Below are positions 22,986-38,740 of a DNA stretch of 64,000 bases, piece after piece. Within the stretch, counting starts at the first letter, position 1; the number at the start of each line of letters is the position of its first letter. Made by a program: the position numbers and the translations under genes. Source of the DNA: Actinocatenispora comari (GTDB lineage Bacteria; Actinomycetota; Actinomycetes; Mycobacteriales; Micromonosporaceae); assembly GCF_017312725.1 (NCBI RefSeq), contig NZ_BOPO01000002.1, positions 1 through 64,000 on the forward strand. The letters are read 5' to 3'. The notes under the pieces were generated by a model. It had not been told where the DNA came from. It did not search any database and saw only the letters and a program-made list of their open reading frames with translations.

Positions 22986-24331
22986 GAGGTGCCCAGCAGG
23001 ACCTTGGCGATGTCGTCCACGCTGCGCACCGGCACCGTGTCGGCCGCGGTGAGTGGCGGGTAGTCGTCGACGGTGTAGCTGCCGGAGGCGTGCACGACGA
23101 TCTCGGTACCGTCCGGAACCAGCCCGCGCTGCACCGCATTCAGGACACCGGTCAGCGCCATCACCAGGGAGAACTCCCGCAGCCGGCGCGGGTCGGCGGG
23201 CACCGGCCGGTCGGTCGCGGCCAGCAGCTCGCGGATCTGCGGGTAGCGCTGCAGGCACTCGTAGAGCGAGACGACGATGCCGTCGCCGCCGTACCGGGCG
23301 ATCAGCTCGTTCATCGCCGGCGAGGTGGCCGGCGCGTGCGAGTAGAACGTCGGGTCCAGCACCTCGTCCGGGTCGAACGTGGCGGCCGGGAAGTGCGGAT
23401 CGGCCTCCTGCCGGTGCAGCCCGCCGCCGTAGCGGTAGGTCGGCAGCAGGCTGCGGTCGAACCCGCCGCGGCGCAGGCTGAGCACCATGTCCGGGGTGTC
23501 GAGGTGCTGCACCAGAAGGAACCCGGGCCGCTGGGCCGCGTCGGCCATGCCGCGCTCCTCCAGCACGTCGCGGCCCAGGTTGTAACCGAGCAGCCCGAAC
23601 GCGCTGGACACCGCGTGCGCGTGCCAGCGTGGTGCGGCACCGACGGTGGGCGCCACGTCGTGCTCGAAGAACGCCCGCGCCGCGTCCGCGACCAGGTAGT
23701 TGCGAAGTTCTAGGGAAAACCACAGATGTGCGCCGACCTTGCCCGCGTACCGGTCGGCGAACTCGCGCGCCAGCGCCTTGACCCCCTCCGGGCTCTCCCC
23801 GTCGTACAGGAAGATCGGGTTGCGGTGCGGGTCGAGCGCCGCGTCGCCGGTGGACAGGCCGCCGCGCAGCTTGGGCAGGCAGCTGGCCGGCGCCACGATC
23901 GCGATCCGCAGCTGGTCGGGGGTGACCAGGCCGCAACGGATGGCCCGCTGCACCGCGTCACGCAGCGCGGTGCCCTTGTTCGCCGAGGTCGGGGTGAAGA
24001 TCAGCACCGGCTCGCCGGTCTGCCGGATGAACTCCACCGCGCGCGCCACGATCAGCAACGAGGCCAGCGTCTTGGTCGTACGGGTGCCGGGGGCGCGGGT
24101 GAGATCCAGCAGCTGCAGCCGATGCGAGTCGTGCTCGCCCAACTGCCACCAGCACGCGTTCGCCACCGAGAAGAACTCGCGCAGCCCGTCGTCGAGCTCC
24201 GGGAACCGGAACCCGGGCGAGAACGCGACCGGGTCGGCGACCGGCGACGGGTCGTGCACCCGGGCGGCCACCACCTCGGGCAGCCGGTCGTAGTAGTCGA
24301 GGATCAGGTTCGCGGTCGGCGGGTGCGACAT
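22982..24331 (-). CDS. PLP-dependent (fold type II-like) enzyme, DUF6002-like
   Basis: The protein has 449 residues and no signal peptide. It has TRTTKTLASL near residue 87 and FTPTSANKGTALRDAV near 115-130. This pattern of an N-terminal Lys and a Ser-x-Asn-x-Gly loop is seen in threonine synthase and cysteine-synthase-like PLP enzymes, where the lysine holds the cofactor and the loop binds the carboxylate. Later parts (YRYGGGLHRQEADPHFP, SPAMNELI) are not recognised. It resembles the uncharacterised family I recall as DUF6002, found beside NRPS genes, but I cannot search to confirm this. Likely role: making or modifying an amino-acid building block by beta-replacement or elimination. It lies 53 bp after panD and overlaps the A-PCP gene by GTGA. 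Confidence 0.6.
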   Translation of the reverse strand: MSHPPTANLILDYYDRLPEVVAARVHDPSPVADPVAFSPGFRFPELDDGLREFFSVANACWWQLGEHDSHRLQLLDLTRAPGTRTTKTLASLLIVARAVEFIRQTGEPVLIFTPTSANKGTALRDAVQRAIRCGLVTPDQLRIAIVAPASCLPKLRGGLSTGDAALDPHRNPIFLYDGESPEGVKALAREFADRYAGKVGAHLWFSLELRNYLVADAARAFFEHDVAPTVGAAPRWHAHAVSSAFGLLGYNLGRDVLEERGMADAAQRPGFLLVQHLDTPDMVLSLRRGGFDRSLLPTYRYGGGLHRQEADPHFPAATFDPDEVLDPTFYSHAPATSPAMNELIARYGGDGIVVSLYECLQRYPQIRELLAATDRPVPADPRRLREFSLVMALTGVLNAVQRGLVPDGTEIVVHASGSYTVDDYPPLTAADTVPVRSVDDIAKVLLGTS

Positions 24332-24384
24332 CGTTGGCGTCTCCCGTGCAGGCGGGCCGGTGGATCGTTCGGCGGGGCGGAAAC

Positions 24385-24744
24385 TCAGTCGCTCGGGGCC
24401 GGGTCGACGATCCGGTTGGCGGCGTCCACGTGCACGATGCGCGGCTCGACCTTCTCGCCGTCGGCGACGATGCCGTAGGCGATGATGATGATCAGGTCGC
24501 CGGGCTGGATCAGCCGGGCCGCGGCGCCGTTCATCCCGATCTCGCCGGAGCCGGCGGCGCCCTCGATCACGTAGGTTTCCAGCCGCGCACCGTTGTTGAT
24601 GTCCACGACGTGCACCAGCTCGTTGGGCGCCAGGTCGGCCGCCGCCATCAGATCGGCGTCCACGGTGATCGATCCGACGTAGTGCAGGTCGGCCCGGGTG
24701 ACGGTGGCTCGATGGATCTTGGCTCGCAGCATCGTCCGGAACAT
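24385..24744 (-). CDS. panD: Aspartate 1-decarboxylase (pyruvoyl enzyme)
   Basis: The product has 119 residues, normal length for PanD. It has [16 protein letters not shown] at the start and HYVGSITVD, where self-cleavage between Gly and Ser produces the pyruvoyl cofactor. [14 protein letters not shown] contains the conserved Asn/Tyr of the active site, and [10 protein letters not shown] is near the end. The enzyme converts aspartate to beta-alanine, normally for pantothenate. Placed first in a biosynthetic operon, it more likely supplies beta-alanine as a building block or raises phosphopantetheine for the many carrier proteins. The ATG at 24744 is preceded by GGGGAG. It is the leading gene of the leftward operon. 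Confidence 0.95.
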   Translation of the reverse strand: MFRTMLRAKIHRATVTRADLHYVGSITVDADLMAAADLAPNELVHVVDINNGARLETYVIEGAAGSGEIGMNGAAARLIQPGDLIIIIAYGIVADGEKVEPRIVHVDAANRIVDPAPSD

Positions 24745-24881
24745 GCGCCAGTTCACTCCCCGTCGAATGGCAACGGCGCAGCGCAGACCGGCATCCGTTT
24801 CGCCGGAATGATGCGGCACCCGTCGGTCGGACCGAGTCGCTAGGAAATCGGTCATCGTGGATCTCGCGGTGACCTGCGGCG

Positions 24882-24920
24882 ATCGTAGGTACGGTGTCAA
24901 GCAGTGGCAACCCCTGTCAA
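24882..24920 (-). promoter_or_regulatory. Candidate SARP-type promoter of the leftward operon
   Basis: On the minus strand, TTGACA (24915-24920), TTGCCA (24905-24910) and TTGACA (24895-24900) form direct repeats with a 10-bp period. They are followed after 7 bp by TACGAT (24882-24887), a fair -10 box. The layout resembles the repeats before 4305 and 4496, although the repeat sequence and the spacing (7 rather than 8) differ. TTGACA could instead be read as an ordinary -35, but no -10 lies 16-18 bp away. It would give a leader of about 130 nt before panD. Confidence 0.4.
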
Positions 24921-24954
24921 CACATCAGGCGCAAACCCCTGGGACATAACGGAT

Positions 24955-24990
24955 TTGGCCCGTTTTGGTCTTGCGCTGGTCGGCTATCGT
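24955..24990 (+). promoter_or_regulatory. Candidate promoter region of the rightward NRPS operon
   Basis: TTGGCC (24955-24960), TTGGTC (24965-24970) and CTGGTC (24976-24981) repeat with 10- and 11-bp periods, and TATCGT (24985-24990) could be a -10. The 3-bp gap between the last repeat and the -10 does not match the usual activator layout, so this is weak. The 297-bp region 24745-25041 is the only divergent control region of the core cluster. Confidence 0.25.
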
Positions 24991-25041
24991 CTGCATGCCC
25001 GGTAGCGGTGCGTACGGGACGAGACGAGTCAGGAGTTGGCC

Positions 25042-25248
25042 ATGACCAACGAGTTGCACAGCGTGGTGCACAACGACGAAGGTCAGTACTCGACCTGGCC
25101 GACCGACCGCGAGCTGCCGTCCGGCTGGCACCGGTCGGACGTCACCGGCTCGTTGGACGACTGCCTGGATCACATCGAGAAGGTCTGGACCGACCTGCGG
25201 CCGGCCAGCCTGCGGGCGGCGACCGACCAGGCCGGCGACCGTGGCTGA
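25042..25248 (+). CDS. MbtH-like protein
   Basis: The product has 68 residues matching the MbtH family over its whole length: VVHNDEGQYSTWP, LPSGWH, and CLDHIEKVWTDLRPASL with the conserved tryptophans. These small proteins bind the N-terminal subdomain of adenylation domains and are needed for their solubility and activity. The ATG at 25042 is chosen because AGGAG ends 6 nt upstream; the TTG two codons earlier overlaps that spacing. It overlaps the GTG of the following NRPS by 8 bp and is the first gene of the rightward operon. Confidence 0.97.
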   Translation: MTNELHSVVHNDEGQYSTWPTDRELPSGWHRSDVTGSLDDCLDHIEKVWTDLRPASLRAATDQAGDRG

Positions 25249-28200
25249 CCCGTTCGTCACCACGGCGTCGTACGCGCAGGAACGGGTCTGGCTGGCCAAC
25301 CAGCTCGACCCGGAATCCCCGGTGTACCACGTCATCGCGCCGCTGCCGCTGCCCGCCGAGGCCGACCCGGCCGCCGTCGTCACGGCGCTGCGCGGGCTGG
25401 CCGACCGGCACGAGCCGCTGCGCACCGCGCTGCGGTTGACCACCGAGGGCCTGGTCCAGGAGATCGCACCGACCGTGCCGGTCGAATGCCCGACGCTGTC
25501 CATCGGCCCGGACGAGGACGCGTTCACCGAGGCGGTCCGCGGCCTGGTCGCCCGGCCGATGCCGATCGACAGGGCGCCGCTGTGGCACGCCACCGTGCTC
25601 GACCGGGGCGCGTCCGGCCGCCTGCTGCTGATGGTCGTGCACCACGCCGTGTTCGACGCCGGCTCGCTCGCGGTGCTGCGCACCGACCTCACCGAGCTGC
25701 TCGCCGCGGCCACCGCCGGCCGCGCCCCGGCGCTGCCGGAACTGGCCATCCAGTACGCGGACTGGGCGGCGTGGCAACGTGAGCAGGTCACCGGCGCCAC
25801 GGACTCGGTCGGCTACTGGCTCGACCGGCTCGCCGGCCTGCCCGCCGTGCACGAGCTGCCCACCGACCGGCCCCGCCCGCAACACGCGTCCTTCGTCGGC
25901 GCCGAGCACCGGTTCACGCTGACCGACGGCGTCACCGGCCGGCTCGCCGACACCGCCCGGGCGCTGTCGGCGACCGAGGCGATGGTTCTGCTGGCGGGCT
26001 ACATCGCGGTGCTGGCCCGGCTTTCCGGCCGCACCGACATCGTGGTCGGGCTGCCCGTCGACGGCCGGGACCGGCCCGAGCTGGCCCCGCTGATCGGGAT
26101 GTTCGTCAACCCGGTGGTGATCCGGGTCGACGCCGGCGGCGACCCCAGCTTCGCCGAGCTGGTGGGCCGGGTCCGCGACGCGGTGCTCGGCGCGCACGAG
26201 CACGCCGAGGTGCCGGTACAGCTGCTGGTCGACCGGCTCGGGTTGGACCGCGACCCGGCGGTGCGCCCGCTCTACCAGCTGTCGTTCAACCACCTGCCGC
26301 ACTCCGGCCTGGACGCCAGCTACGGCACCGCCCGCGACGACCTGCTGCTGGAGCTGGCCACGACGACCGGCCGGATCGAGTACCGCACCGACCTGTTCGA
26401 CGCCGCCACCGTCGCGACGTTCGCCGACCGGTGGCAGCGACTGCTCGCCGCCGGGCTGGCCACGCCGCGGCAGCGCATCGGGGCGCTGCCGTTGCTCACC
26501 GACGAGGAGTTCGCCGCGGCCACCGCCCCGCCGGTCGCGGTCGCCTACCCCGACAGCACGCTCGACGAGCTGATCGGCGCGCAGGTGCGGCGCAGTCCCG
26601 AGGCGACCGCCGTGGTCACCGAGCACGCCGAGCTGAGCTACGCGCAGCTGTGGCGGCGGGCCGGCGGGCTCGCCGCCGAGCTCACCGCGGCCGGCGTCGG
26701 GCCGGGCGTGCCGGTCGCGGTCTGCGCCGACCGCGGACCGAACCTGCTGGTCGCGCTGCTCGCGGTGCTGCGCGCCGGCGGCCACTACCTGCCCGTCGAC
26801 CCCGGCTATCCGACCGAGCGGATCCGGTTCATGCTCGACGACGCCACGGCGCCGGTGCTGCTCGCCGACCGCGCCCGGCTCGACCGGCTGCCGGCCACCG
26901 GCGCCCGGATCCGCTGCCTGGACGACCCGATCGCGTCACCCGACGGCACCCCGGGCGAGCCCGGTTCGCACCGCGGCTCGGGAGATCCCGACGCCGGAGC
27001 GGACCCCGGCCCCGCGGTCCCCGGCGCCGGAGCGGGCGCCGATCCGGCGCGACCCGGCTCCGGAGCGGGCCGGGATCCGGGCGACGCCGCGTACCTGATC
27101 TACACGTCCGGCTCGACCGGCCGACCCAAGGGCGTGCTGACCAGCCACCGCGCCATCGTCAACCGGTTGTGCTGGATGCAGCGCCGGTTCGGGCTCGGCG
27201 CCGACGACGCCGTCCTGCAGAAGACGCCGATCAGCTTCGACGTGTCGGTGTGGGAACTGTTCTGGCCGCTGCTGGCCGGGGCGCGGGTGGTGTTCGCCCG
27301 GCCCGACGGGCACCGCGATCCCGGCTACCTGGCCGAGCTGATCGACCGGGCCGGGGTGACCACCGCGCACTTCGTCCCGTCGATGCTCGCCCCGTTCCTC
27401 GACGCGGTGTCGGCGACCGCCGGCCCGGAACCACTCCCGGCCGTTGCCGGGCGCAGCCTGCGGCGGATCGTCACCAGCGGCGAGGAGCTGCCGGTGGCGC
27501 TGGCGCGGCGCTGCGTGGCCACCCTGCCCGCCGCCGCCCTGCACAACCTGTACGGCCCGACCGAGGCCGCGGTGGACGTCACCGCCTGGCACTGCGCGCC
27601 CGACGCGCTGGCCGGGCTGGCCACCGTCCCGCTCGGCACCCCGATCGACAACGTCGCGGTGTACGTGCTCGACGAGCAGCTCCGGCCGGTACCGCCGGGC
27701 ACCGTCGGCGAGATCTGCCTCGGCGGCGTCGCGCCGGCGATCGGCTACCTGCACCGCCCGGCCGCGACAGCGGCCAGCTTCGTGCCCGACCCGTACGGGC
27801 CGCCCGGGTCCCGGCTCTACCGCACCGGAGACCTGGGGCGGTGGCGGCCGGACGGCAGCGTGCTGGAGTTCCGCGGCCGCCGGGACGGGCAGGTGAAGAT
27901 CCGCGGCCAGCGGATCGAGCTGGGCGAGGTCGAGGCGGCGCTGCGGGCCGTGCCGGGGGTGCGCGCCGCGGCCGCCGACCTGCGCCCGGACGCGACCGGC
28001 GAGCGGGTCCTGGTCGGCTGGGTGGTCGGCACCGCACCGGACCGGGCCACGCTGCGGGCGACGCTGCCGGAGGCCGCGGTGCCGGCCGTGATCACGACCG
28101 TCGACCGGTTGCCGGTCTCGCCCAGCGGCAAGCTCGACCGGGCCGCGCTGCCCACCCCGACCGGCCCGTCCGGTACCGAGCAGGTGCGCTACCGCAGCAC

Positions 28201-31200
28201 CGACGAGGAGGCGGTGGCCGGCATCTGGGCGCAGGTGCTCGGGGTGGCCGCGATCGGGCCGGACGACGACTTCTTCGCGCTCGGCGGCCACTCGCTGCGC
28301 GCCGCGGCGATCCTGGCCCGGGTCCGCGCCGTGCTGGGCGTGGAGGTGACGCTGGGCGCGATGTTCGCCGACCCGACCGTCGCCGGGCTGGCCCGCGCGG
28401 TGGCCGCCGCCCGTGCCGGTTCCGGCAGCATCGCGGTGCCGCACACCGACGAGCTCGGCGAGCTGCCGCTGTCGGCCGGGCAGCAGCGGCTGTGGTTCCT
28501 GCACCAGCTCGACCCGGCCGACCCGGCGTACAACGTGCCGATCGTGCGGCGGCTACACGGCCCGCTCGACCGGGACGCGCTGCACCGCGCGCTGGACACC
28601 GTGGTCGCCCGGCACGCGCCGCTGCGCACCCGGTTCGTCGACCACGACGGGCAGGGCCGGCAGCTGGTGGCGCCGCCCGCACCGGTCGACTGGGAACACC
28701 TCGACTGCCGCGGCGAAGCCGACCCCGCCGGCGCCGCCGCGGCCGCGGTGGCCGACCGGCTGCGCCGCCCGTTCGACCTGACCGCCGGCCCGCTGCTGCG
28801 GCCCAGCCTGTTCACCGTCGCCGACGACGAGCACGTGCTGTGCCTGGTGCTGCACCACATCGTCGCCGACGGCTGGTCGATGACGGTACTGCTGGACGAG
28901 CTGGCCGCCGCCTACTCGGGCCGCGCGCTGCCGGCGTTGCCGCATCACTACGGCGACCACGTCGCCTGGCAGCAGGCCGTACTGACGGGAGCGGACGCCG
29001 AGGCGTCACTCGCGCACTGGCGCGACTCGCTGGCCGACCCGCCGACGCTGGAGCTGCCGACCGACCGGCCCCGGCCCGCGGTGCGCGGTTCGGCCGGCGG
29101 CCGGGTGGTGCGCGATCTCGACCCGCAGCTGACCGACCGGCTCGCCGAGCTGGCCGCGGCCGAGCAGAGCACCATGTTCATGCTGCTGCTGGCCGCCTAC
29201 CAGGTGCTGCTCGGCCGGCACGCCGGGCAGGACGACGTGCTGGTCGGCGCGCCGATCGCCGGCCGGGACCGGCTGGAGTTCGAACCGCTGATCGGCTACT
29301 TCACCAACACCCTGGTGCTGCGCGGCGAGCTGCGCGGCGACCCGACCTTCGTCGACGTGCTGCGCCGCACCCGGGCCACGACGCTCGCCGCCTACCAGCA
29401 CCAGCACGTGCCGTTCGAGACGCTGACCGCGGAGCTGAAGCTGCCCCGCGACACCAGCCGCACCCCGGTGTTCCAGGCGGTGTTCACGTTCCAGAACCAA
29501 GGCACCTCGCGGGCCGAGTTCGCCGGCCTGACCACCAGTTCGTACGACGAGGGCGACCACCCGGCCACCTGCGACCTGACCCTGGAAGCGTGGCGGGAGG
29601 CGGGTGGCGGGCTGCACACCCGGTTCACCTACGCCGCCGAGCTGTTCGACCGGTCCACCATCGACCGGCTCGCCGCCCGGTTCGAGGTGCTGCTGCGCGC
29701 CGTCGCCGGCGCACCGGGCGCAGCACTGTCCACAGTGGATCTTCTGACCGACGACGAGCGGGAACGGCTCCGTGCAGCCGAACAGGGCCCGGCCCTGCCG
29801 CCGTACGAGCTGGTCCCGGCGCGGGTGGCGGCGGCCGACCCGGCGCGGGTCGCGATCCGGCACGCCGGCCGCGACGTGCGCTACGCGGAGCTGTTCGGCC
29901 AGGCCGACCGGCTCGCCGCCCGGCTCGTCGACGCCGGCGTGACACCCGGCGCGGTGGTGGGCGTGCACCTGCGGCCGGGCCCGGACGCGATCGCCGGGAT
30001 GCTCGCCTGCTGGCGGGCCGGCGCCGGCTACCTCGCGCTGGACCCGCACTACCCCGCCGCCCGGCTGGCGTACATGGTCGCCGACAGCGGGGTGCGGCAC
30101 GTGATCGGCACCGACGACACCTGGCCCGAGGTCACGGTCGTCCGACCGGACGAGGCGGGCACCGCGCCGCTGCCGGCCGCCAGCGGGCCGGACGAGCTCG
30201 CCTACGTCTGCTATACCTCCGGCTCCACCGGCGCGCCCAAGGCGGTCGGCGTGCCGCACCGGGCGCTCGCCGCCCGCGTCGCCTGGATGACCGAGCACTA
30301 CCGGATCACCGGCGACGACCGCGTCGTCCAGTTCGCCTCCACCAGCTTCGACACGCATGCCGAGGAGCTGTGGCCGGCGCTGTCGTGCGGCGCCACCACG
30401 CTGGTACCCGACGGCCCCGCCGCCGAGCTGCCCGACTACCTGCGCGGCGGCGACGGCGCGAGCGCGACGGTGCTGGACCTGCCCACCTCGTACTGGCACG
30501 AGCTGGTCGGCACCGAGCTGGTCGACTGGCCGGCCGGGCTGCGGCTGCTGATCCTCGGCGGCGACCAGGCCGGTACCGAGGCGCTCGCGGCCTGGCGGCG
30601 GGTCGGTGACCGGGTGCGGGTGCTCAACACGTACGGGCCGACCGAGGCGACGATCATCGCCACGGCGGCCGACCTGACCGACGTCGAGCTGTCGCACCGG
30701 CTGCCGATCGGCCGGCCGGTCGGCGACACCCGGGTCACCGTGCTCGACCCGACCGGCCGGCGGGTCCCGATCGGCGTCGCGGGCGAGCTGTACCTCGGCG
30801 GCGCCGGCGTCGCCCGCGGTTACCTCGGCCGGGCCGCGGCGACCGCCGCCGCCTTCGTGCCGGCGCCGAACGGCGAGCGCTGGTACCGCACCGGCGACCG
30901 GGTCCGCTGGCGCGCCGACGGCCAGCTGGAGTTCCTCGGCCGGTTCGACGAGCAGGTCAAGGTGCGCGGCCACCGGGTCGAACCGGGCGAGGTCGAGGCG
31001 GCGCTGGCCGCCCGGCCGGGCGTCGCGCAGGCCGCGGTGCTCGTCCACCGCGACCCCGGCGACCAGCCCTACCTGGTCGGCTACGTCGTCGGTACCGTCG
31101 ACGCGACGGCGCTGCGGGCCGACCTGGCCACCGTGCTGCCGGCCCACCTGCTGCCCGCCGCGATCGTGGTGCTCGACCGGCTTCCGTTGACCGCCAACGG

Positions 31201-31537
31201 AAAGCTTGACCGTGCCGCGCTCCCCGCACCGGACGCGCCGGACGCCGCCGACGCGGTACCGCCGGACGGCGACGCCGAGGAGCTGGTCGCGCAGGTGTGG
31301 GCCGAGACGCTCGGCCGCGGCTCGCTCGCCGCCACCGACAACTTCTTCGACCTCGGCGGCCACTCGCTGCTCGCCACCCGCGCGGTGGCCCGGCTCAGCG
31401 CCGCGGTCGAGCTGCCGATCCCGATCCGTACCCTGTTCGGTCATCCGACCGTGCGCGAGTTCGCCGCCGAGCTGGAACGGCTGCTGCTCGACGACATCGA
31501 CGAGCTGGCCGACGCCGAACTCGCCGAGCCCCGATGA
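25241..31537 (+). CDS. Non-ribosomal peptide synthetase, C-A-PCP-C-A-PCP
   Basis: The protein has 2098 residues. C1 has HHAVFDAGS near 134, where the glycine of HHxxxDG is Ala. A1 ([11 protein letters not shown] near 620) gives by-eye code D-V-W-H-V-S-L-V-D-K, the serine pattern. PCP1 Ser1018. C2 has HHIVADG near 1204. A2 ([11 protein letters not shown] near 1657) gives D-T-E-D-I-G-T-I-I-K. The acidic Glu and Asp suggest a basic or polar residue, and I cannot assign it further. PCP2 Ser2042. The C-terminus ends in an acidic helix ([18 protein letters not shown]), a likely donor docking element for the next protein, whose start is basic. C1 at the N-terminus means it receives an upstream chain. 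The GTG start overlaps mbtH by 8 bp. Confidence 0.95.
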   Translation: MADPFVTTASYAQERVWLANQLDPESPVYHVIAPLPLPAEADPAAVVTALRGLADRHEPLRTALRLTTEGLVQEIAPTVPVECPTLSIGPDEDAFTEAVRGLVARPMPIDRAPLWHATVLDRGASGRLLLMVVHHAVFDAGSLAVLRTDLTELLAAATAGRAPALPELAIQYADWAAWQREQVTGATDSVGYWLDRLAGLPAVHELPTDRPRPQHASFVGAEHRFTLTDGVTGRLADTARALSATEAMVLLAGYIAVLARLSGRTDIVVGLPVDGRDRPELAPLIGMFVNPVVIRVDAGGDPSFAELVGRVRDAVLGAHEHAEVPVQLLVDRLGLDRDPAVRPLYQLSFNHLPHSGLDASYGTARDDLLLELATTTGRIEYRTDLFDAATVATFADRWQRLLAAGLATPRQRIGALPLLTDEEFAAATAPPVAVAYPDSTLDELIGAQVRRSPEATAVVTEHAELSYAQLWRRAGGLAAELTAAGVGPGVPVAVCADRGPNLLVALLAVLRAGGHYLPVDPGYPTERIRFMLDDATAPVLLADRARLDRLPATGARIRCLDDPIASPDGTPGEPGSHRGSGDPDAGADPGPAVPGAGAGADPARPGSGAGRDPGDAAYLIYTSGSTGRPKGVLTSHRAIVNRLCWMQRRFGLGADDAVLQKTPISFDVSVWELFWPLLAGARVVFARPDGHRDPGYLAELIDRAGVTTAHFVPSMLAPFLDAVSATAGPEPLPAVAGRSLRRIVTSGEELPVALARRCVATLPAAALHNLYGPTEAAVDVTAWHCAPDALAGLATVPLGTPIDNVAVYVLDEQLRPVPPGTVGEICLGGVAPAIGYLHRPAATAASFVPDPYGPPGSRLYRTGDLGRWRPDGSVLEFRGRRDGQVKIRGQRIELGEVEAALRAVPGVRAAAADLRPDATGERVLVGWVVGTAPDRATLRATLPEAAVPAVITTVDRLPVSPSGKLDRAALPTPTGPSGTEQVRYRSTDEEAVAGIWAQVLGVAAIGPDDDFFALGGHSLRAAAILARVRAVLGVEVTLGAMFADPTVAGLARAVAAARAGSGSIAVPHTDELGELPLSAGQQRLWFLHQLDPADPAYNVPIVRRLHGPLDRDALHRALDTVVARHAPLRTRFVDHDGQGRQLVAPPAPVDWEHLDCRGEADPAGAAAAAVADRLRRPFDLTAGPLLRPSLFTVADDEHVLCLVLHHIVADGWSMTVLLDELAAAYSGRALPALPHHYGDHVAWQQAVLTGADAEASLAHWRDSLADPPTLELPTDRPRPAVRGSAGGRVVRDLDPQLTDRLAELAAAEQSTMFMLLLAAYQVLLGRHAGQDDVLVGAPIAGRDRLEFEPLIGYFTNTLVLRGELRGDPTFVDVLRRTRATTLAAYQHQHVPFETLTAELKLPRDTSRTPVFQAVFTFQNQGTSRAEFAGLTTSSYDEGDHPATCDLTLEAWREAGGGLHTRFTYAAELFDRSTIDRLAARFEVLLRAVAGAPGAALSTVDLLTDDERERLRAAEQGPALPPYELVPARVAAADPARVAIRHAGRDVRYAELFGQADRLAARLVDAGVTPGAVVGVHLRPGPDAIAGMLACWRAGAGYLALDPHYPAARLAYMVADSGVRHVIGTDDTWPEVTVVRPDEAGTAPLPAASGPDELAYVCYTSGSTGAPKAVGVPHRALAARVAWMTEHYRITGDDRVVQFASTSFDTHAEELWPALSCGATTLVPDGPAAELPDYLRGGDGASATVLDLPTSYWHELVGTELVDWPAGLRLLILGGDQAGTEALAAWRRVGDRVRVLNTYGPTEATIIATAADLTDVELSHRLPIGRPVGDTRVTVLDPTGRRVPIGVAGELYLGGAGVARGYLGRAAATAAAFVPAPNGERWYRTGDRVRWRADGQLEFLGRFDEQVKVRGHRVEPGEVEAALAARPGVAQAAVLVHRDPGDQPYLVGYVVGTVDATALRADLATVLPAHLLPAAIVVLDRLPLTANGKLDRAALPAPDAPDAADAVPPDGDAEELVAQVWAETLGRGSLAATDNFFDLGGHSLLATRAVARLSAAVELPIPIRTLFGHPTVREFAAELERLLLDDIDELADAELAEPR

Positions 31538-31610
31538 CCGCGCCAGATCCGTTGCGGCGGCGGGGATTCATCCGGTCGGATCACGGGTGGACGATCAGGG
31601 AGGTGCGCCG

Positions 31611-31614
<4 letters not shown>
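31534..31614 (+). CDS. Candidate 26-residue ORF tiled by ATGA overlaps
   Basis: The ATG overlaps the stop of the preceding NRPS and the TGA overlaps the ATG of the following one, filling the 73-bp gap exactly. The peptide starts [16 protein letters not shown] and is basic. It lacks a clear ribosome binding site of its own. Its 3' end contains the AGGGAGG of the next gene, so it may simply keep ribosomes on the mRNA between the two synthetases. Confidence 0.2.
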
Positions 31615-37136
<5,522 letters not shown>

Positions 37137-37151
37137 GCCGTACGGTCCCGG

Positions 37152-38099
37152 TCACGGCTCGGGGCGCAGGACGACCTTGCCGTGCGGGCGGCCGGACCTG
37201 CTGAGCTCGACGGCGGCCCGCCACTCGGCGAGCGGGTAGGTCCGGGCGATCGGAAGGCCGAACGCGCCGTCGGCTGCGAGCGCGGCGTAGCGGGGCAGGA
37301 ACGTACCGGCCGGAGCCGGCGCGGCGAGGTGGTCGAGGTTGACGCGGGCACCGAGCTGCCGCGCCTCGTCGTGGTTGCTGATGGTCATGACCCGCTGCGG
37401 GTCGCCCACCAGGCCGATCAGTTCGGGCAGCGTCCCCGGGCTGGGCGGCGGGGCGTCGAGCACGAGATCGACCGCGCCGGCGAGTTCGCGGACCCGGTCG
37501 GCCATGCCGGGACCGTAGCCGGTGACCCGGGCGCCCATCGCGGTCAGTTCCGCGGCGAAGGTCGAGCCGGCGGTGGCGACGACCCGGGCGCCGCGGCGCA
37601 GGGCGATCTGGGCCGCGGCGAACCCGACCATCGCCCCCGCGCCGTTGACCAGCAGGGTGGTCCCGGGCTCGACGTTCATCGCGTCGAGGGTCCAGACCGC
37701 GGTCTGGACCGCCATCGGCAGCACGGCGGCCCGGGCCGGATCGAGGCCGTCGGGCACCCGGTACCAGCTGTCCAGGATCGCGACGTCGGCGGCGCCGGCG
37801 CTGGGCTGCCCGAGGAAGTCCGCGGTACCGAAGACGAGATCGCCGACCGCGACGTCGTCGACGCCGGTACCCGACGCCTCGATCACCCCGGCGACGTCGT
37901 AGCCGACGCCGCGCGGCAGGCTCCTCGCCCGGAAACCGCGGCAGAGCTCCCAGTCGGCCGGGTTGAGCCCGACCGCGGTGACGCGGACCCGGACGCGGCC
38001 GGCGGCGGGGTCGGCGACCTCGATGGTGTCCAGGCGCAGCACGTCGGCCGGTTCGCCGTACTCGTGGAAGCGCAGTGCGGTGGCTGGAACGGGACTCAT
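37152..38099 (-). CDS. NADPH:quinone oxidoreductase-like (zinc-independent MDR family)
   Basis: The protein has 315 residues. It has the GroES-like N-terminal part (VGLNPADWELCRG, GVGYDVAGVI), then a Rossmann part with LLVNGAGAMVGFAAAQIA as nucleotide-binding loop. No zinc-binding Cys cluster is seen. The family reduces quinones or enones with NADPH. It ends 15 bp from the convergent NRPS-MFS gene. It is divergent from a TetR-type regulator with a palindromic operator between them, a layout usual for a locally controlled detoxification pair, so membership of the biosynthetic cluster is doubtful. Confidence 0.9.
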   Translation of the reverse strand: MSPVPATALRFHEYGEPADVLRLDTIEVADPAAGRVRVRVTAVGLNPADWELCRGFRARSLPRGVGYDVAGVIEASGTGVDDVAVGDLVFGTADFLGQPSAGAADVAILDSWYRVPDGLDPARAAVLPMAVQTAVWTLDAMNVEPGTTLLVNGAGAMVGFAAAQIALRRGARVVATAGSTFAAELTAMGARVTGYGPGMADRVRELAGAVDLVLDAPPPSPGTLPELIGLVGDPQRVMTISNHDEARQLGARVNLDHLAAPAPAGTFLPRYAALAADGAFGLPIARTYPLAEWRAAVELSRSGRPHGKVVLRPEP

Positions 38100-38120
38100 G
38101 GCTGCTCCTCGCGGCGTCCG

Positions 38121-38161
38121 TAGCGTCAGTCACTGACGCTACCATAACGTCAGTGACCGAC
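38121..38161. promoter_or_regulatory. TetR operator between the oxidoreductase and its regulator
   Basis: TAGCGTCAGT (38121-38130), a central C and ACTGACGCTA (38132-38141) form a perfect 21-bp palindrome. A degenerate second copy, CGTCAGTGACCGAC, lies at 38148-38161. Both sit in the 80 bp between the two divergent starts, so the regulator probably represses both genes. Confidence 0.75.
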
Positions 38162-38179
38162 ACTACGTACGATGGGCGC

Positions 38180-38740
38180 ATGCCCAGAGACGGATCGCCG
38201 GCGCGCGCCCGGCTGCGCGCGGCGGCCCTCGATCTGTACCGCGAGCACGGCTACGACGAGACCACCACCGCGCAGATCGCCGCGCGGGCCGGTGTGACCG
38301 AGCGCACCTACTTTCGCCACTTCGCCGACAAGCGTGAGGTGCTCTTCGACGGCGAGGCCGAGCTGCGCGCGATCCTCGTCGACGCCATCGCCGCCGCGCC
38401 GGACGGGCTGGCGCCGCTGCACCTGGTCGTCCGGGCATTCACCGCCGCCGTACCGCTGATCGTGGCCAACCGCACGGTGGCGCGGCAGCGGGCCGAGGTG
38501 ATCGCCGTGACCCCTGCCCTGCAGGAACGCGCCCACGCCAAGACCGCGGGCCTCGTCGACGCGCTGACCGACGCGCTCGCCGAGCGCGGGATCTCTCGCC
38601 CGACCGCACGCCTGACCGCGCAGGTCGGCATGGCGGTCTTCGAGCGCGCCAACCGTTCCTGGTCCGGGAGCCCCCGGCACGACCTGGCCGACCTGATCGT
38701 CCGGGCAGCGGACGAGGTACGCACCCTCGGCGGCAACTGA
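38180..38740 (+). CDS. TetR-family transcriptional regulator
   Basis: The product has 186 residues. It has an N-terminal helix-turn-helix (ALDLYREHGYDETTTAQIAA, then RAGVTERTYFRHFADKREVL), followed by an all-helical ligand-binding part. The ATG at 38180 is taken because the upstream in-frame ATG would translate through the operator. It is divergent from the quinone oxidoreductase and the likely repressor of both. The ligand is unknown. Confidence 0.92.
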   Translation: MPRDGSPARARLRAAALDLYREHGYDETTTAQIAARAGVTERTYFRHFADKREVLFDGEAELRAILVDAIAAAPDGLAPLHLVVRAFTAAVPLIVANRTVARQRAEVIAVTPALQERAHAKTAGLVDALTDALAERGISRPTARLTAQVGMAVFERANRSWSGSPRHDLADLIVRAADEVRTLGGN

